Source: Bacilli bacterium
GTDB lineage: Bacteria; Bacillota_I; Bacilli_A; RF39; UBA660
Direction of reading: 5' to 3'
Length of the DNA: 27,786 bases
Assembly (NCBI GenBank): GCA_028698535.1
Contig: JAQVDA010000002.1
Span: 1 to 27,786, forward strand
In this document: positions 1 to 6,208 of the stretch, one piece after another
Layout: each line of letters begins with the position of its first letter
Numbering within the stretch: the stretch's first letter is position 1
Position numbers and translations under genes: made by a program
Notes under the pieces: generated by a model
Databases searched by the model: none
What the model saw: only the letters and a program-made list of their open reading frames with translations
Told to the model about the DNA's origin: nothing

Positions 1-349
1 CATTACGGTTACTGGTTCAGCGGGGGGAAGAGATAAAGGTAAACGCCCTATTACCGGTCAAGTGGTCACTAGTTTATCGGATTATGTTATCTTTACCATG
101 GATGACCCACGGTTTGAAGAAGTTGATGATATTATTAATGAGATGGTATCACAATTAGATAAGAAGGTTAATAATTATGAACGCATAGTCGACCGGGGGA
201 CAGCTATCCATCAGGCTTTATCAATGGCAAAAGTTGATGATATTGTTGTAATCGCTGGGCGCGGCCATGATAAGTACATACCAATTAAAGGCAAGGATAT
301 ACCCTATAGTGATGCGGCGGAAATAAAAAAGTTTTTTAAGATGCAATAG
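1..349 (+). CDS. murE: Mur ligase, C-terminal part (UDP-MurNAc-tripeptide synthetase-like), 5' truncated
   Basis: The frame is open from base 2 to the TAG at 347-349, so the window holds only the last 115 residues. MurE adds the third amino acid of the peptidoglycan stem peptide to UDP-MurNAc-L-Ala-D-Glu in the cytoplasm. The visible part is the C-terminal Mur ligase domain: an AGGRDKGKRP stretch near the start, then TMDDPRFE, then IVDRGTAI and VIAGRGHDKY, all in the order seen in MurE. The family motif DNPR, whose Arg contacts meso-diaminopimelate, reads DDPR here, so the Arg is kept but Asn is Asp. The ATG at 104 and the GTG at 62 are internal codons, not starts. The family is clear; which MurE paralogue it is, and Lys versus DAP specificity, cannot be settled from the fragment. 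Confidence 0.85.
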   Translation, partial: ITVTGSAGGRDKGKRPITGQVVTSLSDYVIFTMDDPRFEEVDDIINEMVSQLDKKVNNYERIVDRGTAIHQALSMAKVDDIVVIAGRGHDKYIPIKGKDIPYSDAAEIKKFFKMQ

Positions 350-354
350 GTCGC

Positions 355-383
355 TTTACAAACAAAAAATGGTATATTATAAT
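355..383 (+). promoter_or_regulatory. SigA-type promoter for the GNAT gene
   Basis: TTTACA (355-360), a 17-base spacer and a perfect TATAAT (378-383). It lies just behind the murE-like stop and 29 bases ahead of the acetyltransferase ATG at 412, so the small gene has its own transcript, closed by the terminator at 892-914. Confidence 0.75.
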
Positions 384-411
384 TAAAAATATAATAATTA
401 AGGAGATAAAA

Positions 412-861
412 ATGATTAGAAAAGCGATGTTGAGGGATTTATCGGATTTAGTCCAATTTAACTTAGACTTAGCGAAAGAATCAGAGGACTTAACTTTAAA
501 CTATGATAAAATTTATCAAGGTGTCAAGGCCGCTTTAGTTAATGAAGATGTAGCTATGTATTATGTTTATGAACAAGATAATAAAGTTATTGGGCAAATT
601 ATGTTAACTAAGGAGTGGAGTGATTGGCGCAATGGTTATTTTTGGTGGATTCAAAGCGTTTATATCGACAAAAAGTTTCGTCGCCAAGGAATATTTAAAG
701 CCTTGTATGAGTATGTAAAATCACAAGCCGAAGAAAATGAGCAAGTTTGTGGCTTAAGACTTTACGTGGAAAGAAATAATGATTTAGCTAAGGATACTTA
801 TTTAGCTTTAGGCATGATAGAGACCCATTATTTATTGTATGAGTGGGAGAAGAATAATTAA
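412..861 (+). CDS. GNAT-family N-acetyltransferase
   Basis: A 149-residue protein of the GCN5-related N-acetyltransferase fold, which moves an acetyl group from acetyl-CoA to an amine. The acetyl-CoA pyrophosphate loop is visible as RRQGIF at about residues 88-93, following the beta-4 strand segment WWIQSVYID. The later DTYLALGM (about residues 126-133) is the usual helix/strand end of the fold. The length is typical for a stand-alone GNAT. The start ATG at 412 has an AAGGAG ribosome site at 400-405. The gene has its own promoter (355-383) and terminator (892-914), so it is a one-gene unit between the murE-like gene and the yqfC operon. Its substrate cannot be inferred from the sequence. Confidence 0.85.
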   Translation: MIRKAMLRDLSDLVQFNLDLAKESEDLTLNYDKIYQGVKAALVNEDVAMYYVYEQDNKVIGQIMLTKEWSDWRNGYFWWIQSVYIDKKFRRQGIFKALYEYVKSQAEENEQVCGLRLYVERNNDLAKDTYLALGMIETHYLLYEWEKNN

Positions 862-891
862 TTTAATCAATATTAGATAGTAGTTTTAAAT

Positions 892-914
892 AGACTTCAT
901 AAGAAGTCTTTTTT
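892..914 (+). terminator. Intrinsic terminator after the GNAT gene
   Basis: Perfect 7-bp stem AGACTTC / GAAGTCT with an ATAA loop (892-909) followed by a run of T to 914. It separates the acetyltransferase unit from yqfC, whose ATG is only 26 bases further on. Confidence 0.85.
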
Positions 915-940
915 ATTAATATTATTTATTAGGTGGTTAG

Positions 941-1192
941 ATGAATATAATAACAAGGCTAACTGATTATATTGATGACAAAGGATTAAAGATAATTATT
1001 GAAATTGGCCGTATATATATTTGTAATTATATAGAAATTATGCGTGTTGATGAGAAAACCATTAAACTTAAATATGCCAACGGTTATATTAATATTAATG
1101 GTCATAATTTGCTGATTACTAAACTAGTTGATCAGGAAATTTTAATTACTGGTCAATTAAAAACAATTGAGATGGGGTCAGAAAGTGAATAG
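941..1192 (+). CDS. yqfC: Sporulation protein YqfC (YabP/YqfC family)
   Basis: An 83-residue protein of the YabP/YqfC family. The recognisable core is the chain of short beta strands ending YININGHNLLITKLVDQEI and LITGQLKTIE, the family's I.G..L.I..L...EI.I.G pattern. In Bacillus yqfC is expressed in the mother cell under SigE and sits beside yqfD, as here; its molecular role is not well defined. The start ATG at 941 has an AGGTGG site 4 bases upstream. Its stop lies 8 bases inside the start region of yqfD, so the two are translationally coupled. Its presence suggests a spore-forming ancestry. The 26-base gap behind the upstream terminator leaves little room for a separate promoter; none is recognisable. 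Confidence 0.8.
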   Translation: MNIITRLTDYIDDKGLKIIIEIGRIYICNYIEIMRVDEKTIKLKYANGYININGHNLLITKLVDQEILITGQLKTIEMGSESE

Positions 1193-2360
1193 TAATTTTT
1201 TTTTAGGGTTTAAAAATTATGTTTGTCTTAGAATTACAGGGAAGAATATATTTGGTTTTCTTAAGACCTTAAATAAGAAAAAGATAAATTTAATAGCGAT
1301 TGAATATCCAAAGAGAAATGAAGTAATTATAAAAGTTAGTGAGGAAGATTATGAAAAATTAAAGAAGTTAAAAACTATTTATAAATTTCAAGAAGTGGCG
1401 TTATATGGACAATGGCAAATTAAAAAGTTATGGCGAGTTCATAAAGTCTTTATCATTATGGTGTTGCTTGGTTATGTTATTTTATTTTTACTATCAAATA
1501 TTATCTTTGATTTAGAGATTATTCATACTAATAGTAATATTAGGAATTTAATAAAAACGGCGTTGGCTGATGAGGGAATTAAACGCTTAACTGTTCGGAA
1601 AAAGTTTCGCCATTTACAAGTAATTAAAGCCAAGATATTACAAAATAACCGTGATGTTATTGAATGGCTAGAAATAGTGCCACTAGGAACTAAATATATT
1701 ATTAAAGTAGAAGAAAGGAAATTAAACAAGCGGGAAGAAGAATATAATTACCAACATATTGTCGCGAAAAAAAAGGGTATTATTAAGTCCATTGAAGCTA
1801 GTAGTGGTGAGATTGTTAGATATATTAATGAATATGTGGCCCCAGGGGATATCTTAATTAGTGGCAGTTTTAAGCAAGATGATGAAGTTATAACAAATGT
1901 TCGGGCGGAAGGTCGGGTTTTTGCGGAAGTATGGTATAAAGTTAGGGTTGAATATCCTTTAATTTATCAGGATAAATATCTTACCGGTAAAAGAAAAAAA
2001 GTAGTAGTAGTTAATTTTATGCGTTATCATTGGCCCTTTTTAGTTTTTCATCCCTTTACTAACAAAGAGGTGATAAAAAAAATAATGGTGGCACATCCTT
2101 TTTTGCCGTTTAATTTAAGTTATGAACACCATCAAGAAATGATTGTTAGTGAGGGTTCTTATAGTTATGAAGAGGCTTTGATTAAGGCGACTCAACTCGC
2201 GACTAAAAAAATAGAGGCTTCATTAGAAACTGGTGAAAAAATAATTAAGCGGAAAAGTTTGAAAACGCGCGTCGAAAATAGTAAAATAATAGTAGAAATA
2301 TTTTTTTCAGTATATGAAGATATTGGAATAAGTAAAATGTTTATTCCAAAGGAGAATTAG
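1185..2360 (+). CDS. yqfD: Sporulation protein YqfD
   Basis: About 391 residues, close to the usual YqfD length of about 400. YqfD is a membrane protein of endospore formers, co-expressed with YqfC under SigE in Bacillus and needed for efficient sporulation. The N-terminal segment contains the family-like FFLGFKNYVCLRITGKN. A single membrane helix spans about residues 88-107 (FIIMVLLGYVILFLL), followed by an extracytoplasmic domain with several beta strands, including VAPGDILISG. GTG at 1185 is preferred as start because it has a GGGG ribosome site about 7 bases upstream and the product aligns with the family start. A TTG at 1167 would be in frame but deep in yqfC. The C-terminal end is followed after 10 bases by the VanZ-like gene, where phoH would be expected. 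Confidence 0.85.
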   Translation: MNSNFFLGFKNYVCLRITGKNIFGFLKTLNKKKINLIAIEYPKRNEVIIKVSEEDYEKLKKLKTIYKFQEVALYGQWQIKKLWRVHKVFIIMVLLGYVILFLLSNIIFDLEIIHTNSNIRNLIKTALADEGIKRLTVRKKFRHLQVIKAKILQNNRDVIEWLEIVPLGTKYIIKVEERKLNKREEEYNYQHIVAKKKGIIKSIEASSGEIVRYINEYVAPGDILISGSFKQDDEVITNVRAEGRVFAEVWYKVRVEYPLIYQDKYLTGKRKKVVVVNFMRYHWPFLVFHPFTNKEVIKKIMVAHPFLPFNLSYEHHQEMIVSEGSYSYEEALIKATQLATKKIEASLETGEKIIKRKSLKTRVENSKIIVEIFFSVYEDIGISKMFIPKEN

Positions 2361-2370
2361 AAGGTGAAAT

Positions 2371-2973
2371 ATGTTAACACAAAACATTATCAATATTTTA
2401 AAACTTACTTGGCCTATTATTATGATTGCGGTTATTATTATTGTTTCAATTAGAATTGCTTGGTTAATTAAATATCGCCGTAAGTTTGTTTTATATCAAG
2501 AAATTATGGGTTTATTATTTTTAGTTTACATTTTATTATTATTCCAAATTGTGACTTGGCAAGATGTCCCTTTATCAACTAAAAATTTAATTCCCTTTAA
2601 GGAAATTTCTCGTTATACTATTGGTTCGCCTTTATTTTATCGTAATGTAGTTGGCAATTTATTAATGTTTATCCCTTACGGTTTTTTTGTCACTTATTAT
2701 TTAAAATTAAAAAAGATATGGCCTGTTTTTATTTTAACCTTAATTGCTTCTTTATCAATTGAATATACTCAATTAATTATTGGTCGGGTCTTTGATGTTG
2801 ATGATGTTATATTAAATGTGGTGGGTGCTTTAGTTGGTTATTTCCTTTACATCAGTGGTAAAGGTTTTGTCAAGAGTTTGCCGCGGGCATTGAAAAACAC
2901 CCATCTTCTTAATATAATAATAGTAGGGATAATAGCCTTGGTTATTTTTTTAACCTTTGGTTATTTGAAATAA
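2371..2973 (+). CDS. VanZ-like family membrane protein
   Basis: A 200-residue integral membrane protein. It has about five hydrophobic segments: residues 12-33, 48-64, 93-110, 117-133 and 143-157, with another at the C-terminus. The VanZ-like signature is visible: LIPFKEI, then a VVGNLLMFIPYGF segment, then SIEYTQLIIGRVFDVDDVILN and a GALVGY segment. VanZ of the vancomycin cluster gives low-level teicoplanin resistance, but most chromosomal homologues have no known job, so a resistance role should not be assumed. ATG 2371 has an AAGGTG site. It lies 10 bases after yqfD and 3 bases before the ybeY start, so it is cotranscribed. In Bacillus this position holds phoH and yqfF/pgpH; the replacement is notable. 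Confidence 0.85.
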   Translation: MLTQNIINILKLTWPIIMIAVIIIVSIRIAWLIKYRRKFVLYQEIMGLLFLVYILLLFQIVTWQDVPLSTKNLIPFKEISRYTIGSPLFYRNVVGNLLMFIPYGFFVTYYLKLKKIWPVFILTLIASLSIEYTQLIIGRVFDVDDVILNVVGALVGYFLYISGKGFVKSLPRALKNTHLLNIIIVGIIALVIFLTFGYLK

Positions 2974-2976
2974 GGG

Positions 2977-3435
2977 GTGTTTATTATTAACGAAATAATG
3001 TTTTTTAATCAAACCAGTGAAGATTTAGCTTCAGAGATAAAATATTTACAAGCTTTAATTAATAAAGTAGTAACTCATGAGACTAATGATAAGTTAGCTT
3101 TTAGTATCGTTTTAGTGACTAAGGATAGAATACGAGCGATTAATAAACAATATCGAAAGCTGGATAAAGAAACTGATGTGCTTAGTTTTAGACTAGAAGA
3201 TTCTAAAGTTAATTATTATCAAGGTAAAAGACTATTAGGTGATGTTTTTATTTCCTTAGATAAGGCTAAAGAACAAGCCCAGTTATTAAAAAAACCACTG
3301 GTTAAGGAACTTTTTTTCTTAATGGTTCATGGGTTTCTACATTTGTTAGGTTATAATGATGAAATGACAAAAGATATAAAAATAATGAATAAGAAGCAGG
3401 AGGATATTTTAAATGAATATGGATGTACGCAATAA
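2977..3435 (+). CDS. ybeY: Endoribonuclease / rRNA maturation factor YbeY
   Basis: About 152 residues, the usual YbeY size. YbeY is a metal-dependent RNase needed for 16S rRNA 3'-end maturation and ribosome quality control. Visible family markers are LNKxYR-like INKQYRKLDKETDVLSF (TDVLSF is the family motif), then GDVFIS, then the metal site HGFLHLLGYND. In the family this site reads HGxLHLxGYDH. Here the first two His are present (residues 114 and 118), but the third ligand is Asp, not His. The start is unclear: GTG 2977 is the first usable codon but its ribosome site (AAGGGG) overlaps it; ATG 2998 is possible but far from that site. The 3' end overlaps dgkA by 23 bases. Confidence 0.87.
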   Translation: MFIINEIMFFNQTSEDLASEIKYLQALINKVVTHETNDKLAFSIVLVTKDRIRAINKQYRKLDKETDVLSFRLEDSKVNYYQGKRLLGDVFISLDKAKEQAQLLKKPLVKELFFLMVHGFLHLLGYNDEMTKDIKIMNKKQEDILNEYGCTQ

Positions 3436-3811
3436 AAATAAAAAGAAAGGTTTAAGAAGGTTTATTAACAGTTTTAAGTATTCCTTTGACGGTTTAGCCT
3501 ATGCTTATCGTTATGAACAGAGTATGACGATTCATGTGGGGGCAACTATCTTAGTTATTGTGGGAGGAATATATTTAAACATTAGTAGTACGGAATGGCT
3601 CTTTTTATTATTGTTAATTGGGTTAATAATGGGCATTGAATTATTAAACACTTCAATTGAAGCGACCATTGATTTGATTTCACCAAATATTCATCCCCTC
3701 GCCAAAGTGGCGAAAGATACGGCTTCAGCGGCTGTTTTTATTCTGTCTTTAGTAGCTGTTATTGGTGGTTTAGCCATCTTCTTACCAAAATTGATTGTTC
3801 TTCTTTTTTAA
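3413..3811 (+). CDS. dgkA: Undecaprenol/diacylglycerol kinase, DgkA family
   Basis: A 132-residue small membrane kinase. In Gram-positive bacteria this family phosphorylates undecaprenol, recycling the lipid carrier of cell-wall synthesis. A basic N-terminus is followed by AYRYEQSMTIHVGA, three membrane helices (about residues 44-57, 62-80 and 108-130) and the catalytic signature GIELLNTSIEATIDL, with KDTASAAV after it. ATG 3413 has a strong AGGAGG site at 3398-3403 inside ybeY, and the first 23 bases overlap ybeY, which suggests coupled translation. The order ybeY-dgkA-cdd-era is the standard one in Bacillota. Confidence 0.93.
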   Translation: MNMDVRNKNKKKGLRRFINSFKYSFDGLAYAYRYEQSMTIHVGATILVIVGGIYLNISSTEWLFLLLLIGLIMGIELLNTSIEATIDLISPNIHPLAKVAKDTASAAVFILSLVAVIGGLAIFLPKLIVLLF

Positions 3812-3836
3812 ATTATCAACGAAGGGAGGTATGGTG

Positions 3837-4232
3837 ATGATATATTTTAATGAGTTAAAACAGTTATTAGAAAATGCCTATGCCCCTTATTCACATTACC
3901 GCGTAGCGGCCTTAGTAGTTACTTGCGATAATCAATTATTTAAAGGGGTTAATGTTGAGAACGCTTCGTATGGTGCGACTATCTGTGCCGAACGAAATGC
4001 GATAAATAATGCGGTTAGTAATGGTTATAAAAAAGGTGACCTTAAGAGTTTAATTATTATGGTTGATACTGATGAGGTGGCTTTCCCTTGTTTTTTATGT
4101 CGCCAAAGTATTAGTGAGTTTTTTGACTCTAATCAAGAATTAATTTTATTAACTAGTAGTGGTAAAGAAAAGAAAATGTTAATTAAGGAGATAATTCCTT
4201 ATCCTTTTACGAAAGAAGATTTAGATTTATGA
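3837..4232 (+). CDS. cdd: Cytidine deaminase
   Basis: A 131-residue small, tetramer-type cytidine deaminase that converts cytidine or deoxycytidine to the uridine form in pyrimidine salvage. The substrate-binding stretch NVENASYGATICAERNAI contains zinc ligand Cys50 and catalytic Glu52. The second zinc motif is PCFLC (Cys85 and Cys88); the family normally has PCGxC, so the Gly is Phe here. ATG 3837 is chosen because the AAGGGAGG ribosome site at 3822-3829 is 7 bases away; ATG 3831 is too close to it. The stop overlaps the era start as ATGA. Confidence 0.92.
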   Translation: MIYFNELKQLLENAYAPYSHYRVAALVVTCDNQLFKGVNVENASYGATICAERNAINNAVSNGYKKGDLKSLIIMVDTDEVAFPCFLCRQSISEFFDSNQELILLTSSGKEKKMLIKEIIPYPFTKEDLDL

Positions 4233-5113
4233 AAAGTGGTTTTGTTGGTATTATTGGGCGCCCTAATGTTGGAAAGTCAACATTGTTAAATGCCATTATT
4301 GGTCAAAAAGTAGCGATTATATCTGATAAACCCCAAACTACCAGAAACATTATTCAGGGTATCTATAATGATGATGAAGCCCAAATTATTTTTGTTGATA
4401 CCCCCGGTATTCACAAACCTAAAAATAAATTGGGCTATTATTTAAATAAACAGACATATGTATCAATGACCGATGTGGATATAGTGTTATTTATGGTTGA
4501 CGCTAGTGAAAAATTAGGTCGTGGTGATTTATTTGTTATTAATCGTTTAAAAGATATAAAAAAACCAGTTATCTTAGTGCTTAATAAAATTGATAAAATA
4601 AGTAAAGAACAATTATGGTTAAAAATAAGTGAGTATAAGGATTTATATCCTTTTAGTGAGATAGTCCCGACTTCCGCTTTAAAGGTTGATAATGTTGACC
4701 GTTTAATTAATATTATTAAGGGTTATTTACAAGATAATCTTAAATATTTTGATGGTAGTAATAAAGTTACCACTAGTTCAAAGAATTTTTTAGTATCAGA
4801 GATAATAAGGGAAAAGGTTTTAAACTATACCAGTCAAGAAGTACCACATGCGATAACTTGCCTAGTTGAACACATGGAAGAGAAGAAAGATATTATTGGT
4901 ATCAGTGCCTTAATTATTGTTGACCGGGAAAATTTAAAAAAAATAATAATCGGTAAAGGTGGTAGTAAGTTAAAAGAAATTGGTTGTGAGGCACGCCTTG
5001 AACTAGAAACCCTTTTTAATAAAAAAGTCTTTTTATCCTTATACGTTAAAACTATTAAAAATTGGCGTGATAAGGAGAAGTATTTATCAGAATTTGGCTT
5101 TCATAAATTTTAA
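4229..5113 (+). CDS. era: GTPase Era
   Basis: A 294-residue Era, a GTPase that binds the 3' end of 16S rRNA and assists 30S assembly. GTPase motifs are in order: P-loop GRPNVGKST (residues 10-18), DTPG (57-60), NKID (119-122) and TSA (148-150). The C-terminal KH RNA-binding domain shows IGKGGSKLKEIG at 241-252. The length matches the family. The start ATG overlaps the cdd stop by 4 bases, so translation is coupled. It lies in the same operon as YbeY, another factor for 16S 3'-end processing. Confidence 0.96.
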   Translation: MKSGFVGIIGRPNVGKSTLLNAIIGQKVAIISDKPQTTRNIIQGIYNDDEAQIIFVDTPGIHKPKNKLGYYLNKQTYVSMTDVDIVLFMVDASEKLGRGDLFVINRLKDIKKPVILVLNKIDKISKEQLWLKISEYKDLYPFSEIVPTSALKVDNVDRLINIIKGYLQDNLKYFDGSNKVTTSSKNFLVSEIIREKVLNYTSQEVPHAITCLVEHMEEKKDIIGISALIIVDRENLKKIIIGKGGSKLKEIGCEARLELETLFNKKVFLSLYVKTIKNWRDKEKYLSEFGFHKF

Positions 5114-5170
5114 CCATTAGTATAATAATCAAAATAGTAACTCACTATATAAATGAAAGGTGGGTTATTG

Positions 5171-5263
5171 ATGAGAAATATTACGTGGACTTTATTTTGT
5201 AAAACGGGAGCGATTAGGTACTATCTTTTAGCTAAAAAACTAGATAAAAACAGAAAGAAGTGA
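5171..5263 (+). CDS. yqzL: YqzL-like microprotein
   Basis: A 30-residue ORF running ATG 5171 to TGA 5261-5263, between era and recO, exactly where Bacillus has yqzL. Key residues fit that family: Trp6, Phe9, the pair Thr12-Gly13, then IRYYLLAKKL near the C-terminus. A strong ribosome site, AAAGGTGGG at 5156-5164, sits 6 bases upstream. The function of YqzL is unknown. The stop is 5 bases ahead of the recO ATG, so recO translation is probably coupled to it. The assignment rests on position, length and a handful of matching residues. Confidence 0.75.
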   Translation: MRNITWTLFCKTGAIRYYLLAKKLDKNRKK

Positions 5264-5268
5264 CAAAG

Positions 5269-6006
5269 ATGATTAAGAAAGTGGAAGGCGTTATTGTTGG
5301 TGAATATAATTATAGTGAATCAAGTAAAATACTTAAAGTCATAACAAAGGAATACGGCCTTATTAGTATGATCGCCAAAGGCGCTAGACGATTAAAAAAT
5401 AATTTAAGAGCGGTCAGTGATAAATTAACTTATGGCCATTTTCATATTTATTATAAAGAAGATAAACTATCTAATTTAATTAGTGTTGATGTTATAAATG
5501 TATTTAAAAATATTAGGAGGGATATTAAGAGTATTTCCTATGCCACTTTTATTACTGAATTAGTTCAACAGGTGGTAAAAGATGAATATAATCAAGAAAT
5601 ATACCAAATTTTGATTAATAGTCTTTTAAAAATAGAAGCTGGTTTTGATCCTTTAGTAATTACTAATATTTTAGAGCTAAAGATGTTAGAGTATCTTGGG
5701 GTGAAACCGGTGCTTGATAATTGTGCTGTGTGTGGGAATAAAAAAGATATCGTTACCTTATCAAGTAGAAAAGGTGGTTATCTTTGTTTAGATTGTTATG
5801 ACGGAGAGAAAAAGGTTAGTCAGAAAGCGATTAAATTAATAAGAATGTTTTATTATGTTGATATCGCTAAGATAACTAAGTTATCAATCAGTGATAAGGT
5901 AAAACAAGAAATAGATTTATTTATTGATGATTACTATGATTGTTATACTGGGTTATATTTAAAATCAAAGCAGTTTTTAAAGGATTTAAAACTTTTACCA
6001 AGTTAG
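5269..6006 (+). CDS. recO: DNA repair protein RecO
   Basis: A 245-residue RecO, which helps load RecA onto SSB-coated DNA with RecR in recombinational repair. The N-terminal OB-fold segment is clear: KVEGVIVGEYNYSESSKIL followed by YGLISMIAKGARR. A four-cysteine zinc site is present at Cys152, Cys155, Cys173 and Cys176 (CxxC...CxxC). ATG 5269 is preferred; GTG 5260 overlaps the end of yqzL and has no spaced ribosome site. This is the last gene of the yqfC operon in this window; the glyS leader follows. Confidence 0.92.
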   Translation: MIKKVEGVIVGEYNYSESSKILKVITKEYGLISMIAKGARRLKNNLRAVSDKLTYGHFHIYYKEDKLSNLISVDVINVFKNIRRDIKSISYATFITELVQQVVKDEYNQEIYQILINSLLKIEAGFDPLVITNILELKMLEYLGVKPVLDNCAVCGNKKDIVTLSSRKGGYLCLDCYDGEKKVSQKAIKLIRMFYYVDIAKITKLSISDKVKQEIDLFIDDYYDCYTGLYLKSKQFLKDLKLLPS

Positions 6007-6073
6007 TAATTAAAAAGACTTCATTTCTAAAGTGAAAACTGTTATACTATTAATTAGTTATAATGAATAATAA

Positions 6074-6191
6074 TTTGTAAGCGATGATGAAATTGGCGAT
6101 TTCGGAGCTATATAAAACAAAGAGATTCTTTTAGAATAAATAGGGTGGAACCGCGGTAGAAATCGTCCCTAGGTTATTTTAAAAGTTTTTT
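6074..6191 (+). promoter_or_regulatory. T-box leader (glycine) of glyS, with very small Stem I
   Basis: The conserved T-box TAGGGTGGAACCGCGG lies at 6141-6156. The antiterminator partner CGTCCC is at 6164-6169 and a T run at 6186-6191. AATAA-AT-AGGG just upstream of the T-box can pair with CCCTAGGTTATT behind it as the competing helix. A small stem ATTCT/AGAAT (6126-6138) fits Stem III. Upstream there is room only for a very short Stem I: helix GAAAT/ATTTC with loop TGGCG (6089-6103), above a weak AGC/GCT base helix. Gly codon candidates are GGA (6105-6107, internal loop) and GGC (6095-6097, apical loop). A possible promoter is TTCATT (6020-6025), 17 bases, TATACT (6043-6048). Confidence 0.85.
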
Positions 6192-6208
6192 ATTAAAGGA
6201 GGGAAAAG

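Noticed and set aside
897..906. SigE-like -10 element (CATAAGAAG) ahead of yqfC
   Set aside because: It is part of the terminator hairpin and lacks a convincing -35 partner.
2371..2973. Glycopeptide resistance determinant (VanZ)
   Set aside because: Only the family domain is present, with no van operon genes; chromosomal VanZ-like proteins are common and mostly unrelated to resistance.
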